Below are positions 15,398-23,002 of a DNA stretch of 61,281 nucleotides, piece by piece. The DNA is from Oscillospiraceae bacterium (GTDB lineage Bacteria > Bacillota > Clostridia > Oscillospirales > Oscillospiraceae), in NCBI GenBank assembly GCA_017447645.1, contig JAFSNA010000056.1:1-61281 (forward strand), given 5' to 3'. Position 1 is the stretch's first letter. Each line of letters begins with the position of its first letter. A program made the position numbers and the translations under genes. The notes beneath the pieces were generated by a model. The model did not search any database. It was not told the origin of the DNA and was given only the letters and a program-made list of their open reading frames with translations.

Positions 15398-16579
15398 TTA
15401 CTCGCCCAGATTGACCTGCCCGTAGCCGTAGCCGGCTTCGGTGAGAACGTTGAGGTAATCGGGCATACCGTCGAACATGTCGAAGATCTCGGCAGCCTTT
15501 GCCTCGAGATCAACGTCCGCAAAGAGTTCGGGATAGACCAGGCTGCCGATGTAGTAAGCGTTCAGCAGCGACACGTCCACGTTGTAAACATGCGAGTTGT
15601 AGTTGGGCATCTGATAGATCTTGCCGTTTTGGAAGGCCTGGAGCTGTGCAAAGAAATCCGGGTTCTCGGCATAGTCGTCACGGACGAGATGCACATTGCT
15701 TGCATCCAGGAAAATGATGTCCGGATCCCACTCGAGGATCATTTCCTTGTCGACCAAAGCCGTGCTCTTAGCCTCGATGTCTTTGGCAACGTTGTTGATC
15801 CCCAGCGCGTTGAAAGCCGGATAGATCTTGTAAACGCCGTCGATGCTGTGGCCGCCGCGGAAGGTCGCAGCACCGCCCAGCACTTTGGGCTTCTGGGAAT
15901 CGTCCAGACCGCTGACCCGCTCAGCCAGATCCGCTAGATTGTTGTTGATATAATCGACCAGCTCCCTGCCGCGTTCTTCACAGCCGCAGACATCGGCGAT
16001 GAACAGCAGAGAATCCGCATACTCCTGTGTAAAGGGCTTCATGCTGCTCGGTACGCAAACCACAGGTATCGCGGTCTGACGCTGGATGTCATCGGCGATC
16101 TCGGCCGAGGTGGAAGTGATGATCACATCGGGATCTGCCTCGATGAGCTGTTCGGGATAGAACGCGAATTCACCGGCGCTCGTGCCCACGACGGGAAGTG
16201 CAGACCATTCTTCCGTGTGACTGACCGCATAGATGCGGATCGGGTTCTCGGTGATCTCGCAATCTTCGATGCCCACGATCATATCCGTGATGCCGAGATA
16301 GCAAACCATGATGGGAACATCTTCGATGGGTACGATCGTTTTCACCTTCGCCGGGATCTTCACCTCACGGCCGAGCATGTCGGTGACGACGCGCGTCCCA
16401 GCGGCTTCCTCGGCCGGCTCCGCGGTCTCGGGCGCTTCCGTGTTTTCAACCGCCGGCTCCACGCTTGCGGGAGCGGGGCTTTCCTGCTTGGCGCCGCTGT
16501 CAGAGCTGCCGCAGGCCGCCATGCCGAAGACCATGGTCAGAGCCAGCAATACGGCCAACAATCTTTTTGTCGAGTTCAT
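15398..16579 (-). CDS. Metal-chelate ABC transporter substrate-binding lipoprotein
   Basis: A 393-residue lipoprotein: signal peptide with lipobox GMAAC (C23), an acidic Ser/Ala/Glu/Pro linker (about 28-60), then a helical-backbone periplasmic-binding domain (TroA/FecB type) with VVTDMLGREVKIP at its start. First gene of a five-gene operon (binding protein, permease, ATPase, methyltransferase, FmdE-like). The ligand is probably a siderophore, haem or corrinoid; the sequence alone does not decide. I see no riboswitch in the short leader. Confidence 0.93.
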   Translation of the reverse strand: MNSTKRLLAVLLALTMVFGMAACGSSDSGAKQESPAPASVEPAVENTEAPETAEPAEEAAGTRVVTDMLGREVKIPAKVKTIVPIEDVPIMVCYLGITDMIVGIEDCEITENPIRIYAVSHTEEWSALPVVGTSAGEFAFYPEQLIEADPDVIITSTSAEIADDIQRQTAIPVVCVPSSMKPFTQEYADSLLFIADVCGCEERGRELVDYINNNLADLAERVSGLDDSQKPKVLGGAATFRGGHSIDGVYKIYPAFNALGINNVAKDIEAKSTALVDKEMILEWDPDIIFLDASNVHLVRDDYAENPDFFAQLQAFQNGKIYQMPNYNSHVYNVDVSLLNAYYIGSLVYPELFADVDLEAKAAEIFDMFDGMPDYLNVLTEAGYGYGQVNLGE

Positions 16580-16753
16580 GTTCTCTGTTCCTTTCTTTTG
16601 TTCCGTCTCTTGGGATGGAAGATATCGTCATTCTAGCTCATTGCCGGTCGTTCAGTAAGCCCCCGGGGGGGATGTTTTTTGCATTTTTTTCGGCAGAGCA
16701 GTGTTTTCGGCCTTGCCCGGCCGTCCGGGAGAGCGCGGAGGCTGTCAGAATAA

Positions 16754-16784
16754 CGGAAAGGCAGCCCGACGGGCTGCCTTTCCG
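16754..16784. terminator. Strong hairpin downstream of DUF3021 gene
   Basis: Arms of 13-15 bp (16754-16768 and 16770-16784) form a stable stem between the DUF3021 gene and the importer operon. The T-run is weak leftwards (TTATTCTG); a T-run exists rightwards at 16796-16802. Terminator call is tentative. Confidence 0.5.
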
Positions 16785-16816
16785 ACTGCGTATAGTTTTT
16801 TTCGGCGCGGCTCTTG

Positions 16817-17266
16817 TCAGGCGCTGTCGCCGCCGCGAAGCTGCTGGAATCTCTGCAGCTCCTCGTTGACCTTTTTCGCCTCGAGGCTGTTCGTCAGCCA
16901 CTGAAGGAAAAAGACCAGCAGATAGATCACCAGCACGCTGCAGGCGATCCCCCACACGACGGCGGGCCGCGAGGTGTCGATCACAGGACTTCCGAAAGCG
17001 AGGAAGAGCATGACGGCCTCGGTCAGCAGAAACTGCAGCGCCACACGCGCGACCCACTCGCGCCGTTTGAGCTCCCGTTTCGACCAGGTAACCAGAGAGG
17101 GCAGCACGCAGCAACCGGCATAGAGCAGCGGCGAGAGGAGGGCGTCGTATCCGAAGCGGGCCCCGGCGTCGAAGCGAGAGCCGAGAAGCCAGACGGCGAC
17201 GGTGATAAGGGCCGAGAGCATAAAAAAGAGATTCAGCTTTCTGATGAGGAACTGTTTCAGATTCAC
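16817..17266 (-). CDS. DUF3021 membrane protein
   Basis: A 149-residue protein with four predicted membrane helices (about 13-31, 43-59, 73-91, 105-124) and a charged C-terminal tail. DUF3021 proteins nearly always follow a LytTR regulator gene and are thought to modulate it. Here the regulator lies seven bases upstream in the same direction. Confidence 0.88.
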   Translation of the reverse strand: MNLKQFLIRKLNLFFMLSALITVAVWLLGSRFDAGARFGYDALLSPLLYAGCCVLPSLVTWSKRELKRREWVARVALQFLLTEAVMLFLAFGSPVIDTSRPAVVWGIACSVLVIYLLVFFLQWLTNSLEAKKVNEELQRFQQLRGGDSA

Positions 17267-17273
17267 GGTCCCG

Positions 17274-17714
17274 TCACCTTCCTTTCAAGGCGGACTTCAG
17301 GCCCTTTACGTAATTGCGGGAAATGATCACTTCCTCGCCCGACTGCAGCACCGCGGCCAGGCGCCCGTTCAGCGCGCCCCGGATCGAGCGGATCTTCATC
17401 AGATTCAGAAGCATGGATTTGGACACGCGCTGGAAGGCCTTTTCCCGAAGCAGATCCTCCAGCTCGTAGATCCGGTACGGCGTTTCATAGACCTGTTCCT
17501 TCGTATAGAGGAAGGTCTTGCCGTCCACCGACTCGACGTAATACAGATCGGAGACGGCGACTTCATACTGCTTCGCGTCCTGCATCCCGGTCAGGCTGCC
17601 TTGACGCGACTTGACGAAGGCCTCGATCTCGCGCACATTCTCGGTGACGGCGCGGCAGCGGATCAGGACCAGCTCGCGGTCCTGCGCGCCGATTTTTTCG
17701 ATCTCTACATCCAT
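17274..17714 (-). CDS. LytTR DNA-binding transcriptional regulator
   Basis: A 146-residue regulator: a short N-terminal region (1-45) and a LytTR domain (about 48-146) with the blocks YYVESVDGKTFLYT, VSKSMLLNL and VIISRNYVKGLK. It lacks a receiver domain, as usual for LytTR/DUF3021 pairs. Start at the ATG 17714 is preferred because the frame upstream is arginine-rich and has no family similarity. Likely autoregulates the two-gene operon. Confidence 0.88.
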   Translation of the reverse strand: MDVEIEKIGAQDRELVLIRCRAVTENVREIEAFVKSRQGSLTGMQDAKQYEVAVSDLYYVESVDGKTFLYTKEQVYETPYRIYELEDLLREKAFQRVSKSMLLNLMKIRSIRGALNGRLAAVLQSGEEVIISRNYVKGLKSALKGR

Positions 17715-17895
17715 TTTGCCATCCGGCGCACGGCGGTCTTCCGCGCCGCAAACGCGCCTCTGCCTTTCGGAGAATGGGGAGCGGATCCGGCGCGTGACCG
17801 CCCGCGGCGGCTGCGTTTGCCGAACGCTTCCTGCGGCTATTATACGGGCCCGAGGCACGGAATGCAAGCGCCTCCCGGCGGCCGGAGCGGGCAGC

Positions 17896-18651
17896 TTATT
17901 GTTCCGCGCTTTCCTCCGGCTGCGCCGCGCCGGCCTTCTCCCTGCCGGGGAAGGCGGAGGGCAGACGCTTGAGCCACAGACAGTAGACCGCGCCGATCAC
18001 GATGGTCGCGCCGATGTAGAGAGCGCTGCTCCACAGGGTCTCCCTGGCGACCATGGACAGAATGTCGACGACGGCGTGGACGATGATGCAGATCAGCAGG
18101 CTGCCGCTCTTATAGTAGACCATGGTGAAGACAAAGCCCCAGGCGATGGCAAAAACGATCGTGAGCAGGTTTTCCAGCGTCGCCATGCCGGCCAGAAGAT
18201 TCACGATATGGCCGATGCCGAAGGTCACGGCGGAGACGATGACGGCGACCTTCGGGCCGTCTTTCTTCAAGAGGGCGCGGAAGAGGAAGCCGCGGAAGAT
18301 CATTTCTTCAACGAAGCCGACGAGGGCCATCGAGCCGATCGCGTACCACAGGGCGGCGCCGGTGTAGTTCAAATGGAAGCCGCCCCAGACGTTGCCGGTG
18401 GCAAGAATAAACATGGGGATGAAGTACAGGCACAGCCGGGCGTTCTGCGCCCGGGCGGCGACGCCGAGCTTCTTCCACAGGGGGATCGCGCTGCAGACGG
18501 CGGCGATGGCGAGGGAGACGACGGACAGACCGATCAGGGACTGGATGCTCCCGTCGCCGAACTCGCCGCGGATCGGGATGGTCACGGCGCAGTAGAACAC
18601 GATAAACAGGACGGCGAAGAGGACCGGCTTTTTTTCATACAGCTTTTTCAC
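17896..18651 (-). CDS. CPBP family intramembrane glutamic protease
   Basis: A 251-residue membrane protein with about seven helices and the CPBP (Abi/Rce1) motifs: VEEMIFRG (motif 1, EExxxR), FGIGHIVN (motif 2) and HAVVD (motif 3). The GTG at 18651 follows an AAGGAG site, and a promoter-like pair (TTGAAA at 18735-18740, 16 bp, TAGAAT at 18713-18718) lies upstream, so the longer open frame is not used. Substrate unknown. Confidence 0.88.
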   Translation of the reverse strand: MKKLYEKKPVLFAVLFIVFYCAVTIPIRGEFGDGSIQSLIGLSVVSLAIAAVCSAIPLWKKLGVAARAQNARLCLYFIPMFILATGNVWGGFHLNYTGAALWYAIGSMALVGFVEEMIFRGFLFRALLKKDGPKVAVIVSAVTFGIGHIVNLLAGMATLENLLTIVFAIAWGFVFTMVYYKSGSLLICIIVHAVVDILSMVARETLWSSALYIGATIVIGAVYCLWLKRLPSAFPGREKAGAAQPEESAEQ

Positions 18652-18712
18652 GGCGTTTCTCCTTTTCAAGACGGTCCCGGATGCGGGACCGTTCATTTTT
18701 GTTCGCAGCGCC

Positions 18713-18740
18713 ATTCTAACGGTTTTTCCGGCCATTTCAA
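18713..18740 (-). promoter_or_regulatory. Probable promoter of the CPBP protease gene
   Basis: On the minus strand TTGAAA (18735-18740), 16-bp spacer, TAGAAT (18713-18718). A hairpin (about 18672-18691) lies in the leader. Confidence 0.55.
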
Positions 18741-18820
18741 GCCCTCGGAGGACAAGATGCATTTTTGCGCGATAAGATGCACAAAAACGAAAGAACAGCC
18801 CATCCTTTTTTATAGTCATG

Positions 18821-18923
18821 TTCCTCCCATTTGAGCCGTAAATCTTGATAACTACTGATACCAAAGGCTTTGAAAAAACAAAGGGCACTCTGACTTTCTA
18901 TCAAAACCAGAGTACCCTTTTGG
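18821..18923. repeat. Islet direct repeat, copy A (103 bp)
   Basis: Gapless alignment to 22019-22121 at about 80% identity, including the stretch ACTCTGAC and the block AGAGTACCCTTTTGG. Copy B directly abuts tRNA-Gln and ends with the TGG that encodes its CCA; copy A has no tRNA beside it. The hairpin that forms a terminator in copy B is partly degraded here. The 414-bp gene-free stretch 18652-19065 otherwise holds only the short repeats at 18970-19032. Confidence 0.85.
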
Positions 18924-18969
18924 AAAAGGACTATGAAAATGAAAGCGCGCGCTGCGATTTTGGGCAAAG

Positions 18970-19032
18970 GCTTAAAAAACTGGGCAGACCCTTAAAAAGT
19001 TGGACAGACAATCGGAAAACTGGGCAGCCTTA
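18970..19032. repeat. Triple short repeat at left islet margin
   Basis: Three near-copies of a 13-15 bp unit: AAAACTGGGCAGAC, AAAAAGTTGGACAGAC and GAAAACTGGGCAGCC. They are noncoding and are not seen elsewhere in the window. The pattern resembles multiple terminal repeats of some insertion sequences, without a transposase nearby. Confidence 0.6.
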
Positions 19033-19065
19033 GGATTATATAAATATGTAGTCCAGTTCTCCACA

Positions 19066-21405
19066 TCAGTCAGGTTCAGTTCGGCTGTCTCTGATCAGTT
19101 TTTCCAGTGTCTCAAACAATGCCTCAGGCTCCACAGGTTTAGACAGGTGAGCATTTAAACCGGCCTGCATACTTTGCTGAACATCCTCATCAAAAGCATT
19201 TGCGGTCAGGGCAATGATAGGAATCGATTTAGCATCGTCGCGCTGAAGGCGTCTAATAGTTCTCGTTGCCTCCAGGCCATCCATTTCCGGCATGCGCATA
19301 TCCATCAGAATGGCATCATAGTATCCGGGTTCGTGGCTTTCAAACAGATTTACGGCAACTAATCCATTTTCAGCCAAGTCCACTTCCATTTCACGCATGC
19401 TGAGCACCATCATCATAATTTCGGCATTCACGGCAACATCTTCCGCAAGAAGCACTCTTAGGCCTTTCAAATCCGCCGTTTTCTCTACGAGCACTTCATT
19501 CTTGCTTCGGAACGCCTCCGCGAATTCATCCATTACTGTACTGGCAAAAAGAGGCTTCGCTACGAAAGTGTCTGCCCCTGCCTCACGAGCTTCATCTGCG
19601 ACATCGTCCCAGTTGAATGAGGTAAGAATAATGACTGGGGTGTGGGTTCCCACAATTTTTCGTATCTGCCGTGTTGTTTCGATCCCATCCATTTCCGGCA
19701 TTTTCCAGTCGACAATGATAAGGTTGTAGTCTTCTCTGCGTCCATGACGTATACGGACTTTATCTATGCCTTCAAAACCGGACTCTGCCGTCTCGCAGCT
19801 AATGCCAACTTGGTTGAGAACGATTTCCGCGTGCTCCAGAGCTATGGGATCATCGTCGATTACAAGTACACTTATGTCATGAGGAACCAGACCGGACTCA
19901 TCAATCTGCTGCTTCCTATCGGATTCACCCAGCGTGACGGTTACTGTGAATGTGGTTCCTTTTCCTTTTTCGCTGACAACATCGATGTGGCCATTCATGA
20001 GCTCTACGATGCTTTTCGTGATAGGCATACCCAGGCCGGTTGATCCGTATTTACTGGTAGAGGAAGCATCTTCCTGACTGAAAGGATCAAAGATGTGCGG
20101 AAGATAATCTTCGCTCATGCCTATGCCAGTATCACTGATGATAAATTTCAGAACGGCGTTCCGGTCATAACGACTTCCTTCTTCAATAAGAAAACGTACC
20201 GATCCGCCTTTCGGAGTGAACTTGACAGCATTACCGAGAATGTTGATCATAACCTGTTTGAGCTTCATGACATCGCCAATATAATAATCATCCACCTGAC
20301 CTATTGTTTGACAGTCATAAACAATATCTTTGGCAAGGCATTGATCATTGATGATTGTATTGACCTGCTCCAGCGCTTTGGCAAAGGAGAACTCTTCTTT
20401 CTTTATGGTCATTCTCCCGGATTCAATGCGGCTCATATCCAGAATGTCATTTATAATCCCCAGGAGGTGCTGGGCAGAGGCTCCGATTTTGCTCAGATAT
20501 TCCTTTACTTGATCGCTGGCTGTCGGATCGTTCATTGCGATGTTATTCAAACCGATAATCGCATTCATGGGCGTACGGATCTCATGGCTCATATTGGAGA
20601 GGAAAGAAGTTTTTGCCTTATTGGCGCTCTCCGCAACTGCCAAAGCGTCCTTCAGGGATTCCCGGCTTTCCGACAATTCCATTTTCTGTTTCTGGTCTCT
20701 TTTTGCCGCCTCCTCCAATTCGCGGCGATATTCTTCTTTCTCATCCTCAACCACAAAGCTATGCAGCAGACTGAGACCCAACATACACCCCATCGCATAC
20801 AGGGGCAGCAATGGGTAAAAAACCTGGATTGTAATCAGCGTCATCATGGCGATGCCAAAGAAACCTATAGTCAGGTGGCGATGTCTGACCCTGCCTTTGG
20901 ATTTAGAGGCGACATAGAGTGTATAAACTGCGGTCACCAGAAACATGAGAATCTGAATCCCGAGCGTCACATATCGGGCAATGCCTGCCTGATAAGCACC
21001 GTTTTCATCAAACCAAAACAGCACAGGTTTGAAGAAATTTGCGACAATAAAAATGAGTTCCAGAACAAAGAATACGCGTCCGGCGATTTTCAGTATACGC
21101 TCAAATGTGCTGCCGGTATCAAGATAGGATACAACATACTGCGTCCAGAGCATCACTGCGCCAACCATAGCGGCGAAATGAATCGATGTGTCGGCAAACA
21201 AAAGCGTAATGAGGTGCTTTGAGTCCAAAATTCCCCAAAGCAAATCCGTTATGAGATAGACCAACACTCCCACTAGAAACAGACGGTAATTCCGCTGGGT
21301 TTTGGTGAGAGTGTTTCCGTCATGGTTGAAAAGAATATCTTGGTTGATAATCACCAGGAGAATGCTTGTCAGAATCCCAATGATTGAATATGTCACATCG
21401 TTCAC
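19066..21405 (-). CDS. Hybrid sensor histidine kinase with two receiver domains
   Basis: A 779-residue membrane kinase: seven or so transmembrane helices (about 5-215), a coiled-coil linker (220-262), HisKA with H274 in MSHEIRTPMN, a HATPase domain (N box ILGNAVKF about 389-396; G boxes DTGIGM and GSTGLGM), and two receiver domains with phosphoacceptors D566 (IIVDWKMPEMDG) and D702 (LMDMRMPEMDG). No output domain and no partner regulator is adjacent. ATG start at 21405 with a GGGGTG site. Base composition is much more AT-rich than the rest of the window. It is the only gene of a repeat-bounded islet. Confidence 0.93.
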   Translation of the reverse strand: MNDVTYSIIGILTSILLVIINQDILFNHDGNTLTKTQRNYRLFLVGVLVYLITDLLWGILDSKHLITLLFADTSIHFAAMVGAVMLWTQYVVSYLDTGSTFERILKIAGRVFFVLELIFIVANFFKPVLFWFDENGAYQAGIARYVTLGIQILMFLVTAVYTLYVASKSKGRVRHRHLTIGFFGIAMMTLITIQVFYPLLPLYAMGCMLGLSLLHSFVVEDEKEEYRRELEEAAKRDQKQKMELSESRESLKDALAVAESANKAKTSFLSNMSHEIRTPMNAIIGLNNIAMNDPTASDQVKEYLSKIGASAQHLLGIINDILDMSRIESGRMTIKKEEFSFAKALEQVNTIINDQCLAKDIVYDCQTIGQVDDYYIGDVMKLKQVMINILGNAVKFTPKGGSVRFLIEEGSRYDRNAVLKFIISDTGIGMSEDYLPHIFDPFSQEDASSTSKYGSTGLGMPITKSIVELMNGHIDVVSEKGKGTTFTVTVTLGESDRKQQIDESGLVPHDISVLVIDDDPIALEHAEIVLNQVGISCETAESGFEGIDKVRIRHGRREDYNLIIVDWKMPEMDGIETTRQIRKIVGTHTPVIILTSFNWDDVADEAREAGADTFVAKPLFASTVMDEFAEAFRSKNEVLVEKTADLKGLRVLLAEDVAVNAEIMMMVLSMREMEVDLAENGLVAVNLFESHEPGYYDAILMDMRMPEMDGLEATRTIRRLQRDDAKSIPIIALTANAFDEDVQQSMQAGLNAHLSKPVEPEALFETLEKLIRDSRTEPD

Positions 21406-22018
21406 CCCATCTCTTATTACAAAGAGCGAGTTGTAGTCGTTTCTTTTAATCCAGTTCTATGAAAATTTACCTGATAACTACATCAAGCATTTTCAGTGGT
21501 AAATATGACGTGTATCGCTATCAATATACCAGTAAGGGTAGTAAAGCGCAACTATAAAGCAAATGATTTTTGGGTCTTGTCGGGGAACCAGACTCCAATC
21601 AAGCACATTATATTCCCAATCTGATGAGGTTCAGTTGTTCCCGCCTCAGTGAAAGAGCGCCCGGCATAGAAGGCTGGTTTCATTTGGTGAAAAGATAGGC
21701 CAAAAAAGCATGAAAAAGTGCAGAATTATTGCCAGTTATATAAGACCGGCTGTCAGAAGGAAAGACACAAAGAGAAGTAGCAGAAGAATATGGTAGTTTA
21801 GACTTGATTTCTATCAAAACTTTTATAATTATTTTATCAGTCTTTGTGGAAGGGGTCAACTGTTTGATACGACGCAACTCCTGAAACTATTGCACCAATA
21901 CCGAAACTTTTACACAACTAGTGAAACTATTTACCCTATAACTGAACGATTTCAAACTGATGACGCCCACATTTCGACACAAATTAAGCAAAAAACGGCC
22001 CAATTGGGAGAATAAAAG
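21406..22018. other. AT-rich gene-free stretch of the islet
   Basis: About 610 bp with no convincing gene. It holds the kinase leader, a triple repeat (21885-21945) and an imperfect inverted repeat (about 21993-22039, arms of 18 bases with four mismatches) that runs into islet repeat copy B. An open frame of 65 codons at 21680-21877 has no ribosome binding site or recognisable product. Confidence 0.6.
21885..21945. repeat. Triple short repeat at right islet margin
   Basis: Three near-copies of a 14-16 bp unit: CTGAAACTATTGCAC, CCGAAACTTTTACAC and GTGAAACTATTTACC, spaced about 21-22 bp. Different in sequence from the triple repeat at the left margin. Confidence 0.6.
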
Positions 22019-22121
22019 GATCTCTCAATCGAGCCGTTAATCTATAAAACCGCTGATACCAAAGGGCTTGAAAAAACATAGGGTACTCTGACATTCTATC
22101 AATATCAGAGTACCCTTTTGG
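22019..22121. repeat. Islet direct repeat, copy B (103 bp), abutting tRNA-Gln
   Basis: Pairs with copy A at 18821-18923. It contains the rho-independent terminator of tRNA-Gln and ends exactly at the tRNA CCA (22119-22121). Confidence 0.85.
22071..22115 (-). terminator. Terminator of tRNA-Gln(CTG)
   Basis: On the minus strand: an 11-bp stem (arms 22105-22115 and 22081-22091) followed by TATGTTTTTT (22071-22080). Confidence 0.85.
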
Positions 22122-22192
22122 CAGCGGGAGAAGGATTCGAACCCTCACATACGGAGTCAGAGTCCGCTGTGCTACCTTTACACAATCCCGCT
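22119..22192 (-). tRNA. tRNA-Gln (anticodon CTG)
   Basis: A 74-nt cloverleaf with encoded CCA (22119-22121). Acceptor arms AGCGGGA and TCCCGCT pair fully; the anticodon loop CTCTGAC gives CTG; the T-loop is GTTCGAATC. Its downstream flank is duplicated 3.2 kb away as islet repeat A. Confidence 0.92.
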
Positions 22193-22420
22193 AAACGCAA
22201 GAGCTATTATACAGAAAAAACGTGCGTTGTCAAGAACTTTTTTCCCGCGTTTCGCGGTCTTTTTCTTTGCGCGGCCGAGGCGGGGAAGCGCGGGGGGAGA
22301 AGGGCCCGGACGGCCGCGGCGCGACGCGGAAAGAGGAGCAAAGGCCCCCGTCCGCCGCGGCATGACGCGAAGAGAGCGGGAAAAGCCCGGACGGCCGAGC
22401 GCCGGGGGAGCGCGCGGGGC

Positions 22421-22858
22421 TTACTCGACGGCGAGCAGGCGTACGCTGTCCACGCCGGCGACCTTCTCCAGCGCGGAGACAAGCGCGCTGATGCCGCGGG
22501 ACACGCCAGAGACGTCGATCGTCAGTGTGACGCTGGCCTTGCCGAGCACGGGCAGGCTCTGCGTGATGGTCAGGATGTTCGCGCCGGCGCCGAAAAGCCG
22601 CGAGAGCACGGCGCTGAGCACGCCGGGCTGATGGTCGAGCATCAGCTCGAGCACGGCCTTGCGGCCGCCGGTCGTCTCGGCGGGCTCGAACACGAAGTCC
22701 CTGTATTTGTAATAGGTGCTGCGCGAGATGCCGACCCGGCGGACTGCCTCGCTGACTTCCCGGACTCTGCCGGACTCCAGCAGCCGCCGCGCCTCCAGCA
22801 CCTTTTCAAAGTAATCGGGCAGGACGCTTTTGTGGATGATCAGATAGTTGTCGCTCAT
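22421..22858 (-). CDS. ACT domain protein (PheB-like)
   Basis: A 145-residue protein: an N-terminal helix-turn-helix-like segment (VSEAVRRVGISRSTYYKYRD, 35-54) and a C-terminal ACT domain (about 68-145) with VLELMLDHQPGVLSAVL. This is the PheB/UPF0735 family, whose members are presumed amino-acid-responsive regulators. The ATG at 22858 follows a GGGAGGCG site; its promoter is at 22882-22910. Transcribed divergently from the TldD/PmbA genes. Confidence 0.9.
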   Translation of the reverse strand: MSDNYLIIHKSVLPDYFEKVLEARRLLESGRVREVSEAVRRVGISRSTYYKYRDFVFEPAETTGGRKAVLELMLDHQPGVLSAVLSRLFGAGANILTITQSLPVLGKASVTLTIDVSGVSRGISALVSALEKVAGVDSVRLLAVE

Positions 22859-22881
22859 ATCGATCGCCTCCCTTGCGTCCC

Positions 22882-22910
22882 ATGATACACTGTCCCCGGG
22901 AAAAACACAA
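22882..22910 (-). promoter_or_regulatory. Promoter of the ACT domain gene
   Basis: On the minus strand TTGTGT (22905-22910), 17-bp spacer, TATCAT (22882-22887). Confidence 0.65.
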
Positions 22911-22943
22911 GCGTCCTTTGCGGAAGGACGCCGCTTTACGAGG

Positions 22944-22972
22944 TTGAAAAACCTGCGCGCTCGTGCTAAACT
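22944..22972 (+). promoter_or_regulatory. Promoter of the tldD-pmbA operon
   Basis: TTGAAA (22944-22949), 17-bp spacer, TAAACT (22967-22972), 30 bp before the start codon. It is back-to-back with the ACT gene promoter. Confidence 0.65.
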
Positions 22973-23002
22973 GAAAGGCACGAAATACCAACGAAAGGAA
23001 GC

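Noticed and set aside
15398..16640. Cobalamin riboswitch upstream of the FecB-like gene
   Set aside because: The leader is short and shows no B12-box-like conserved segment.
21680..21877. 65-codon open frame in the islet
   Set aside because: No ribosome binding site, poor composition and no recognisable product.
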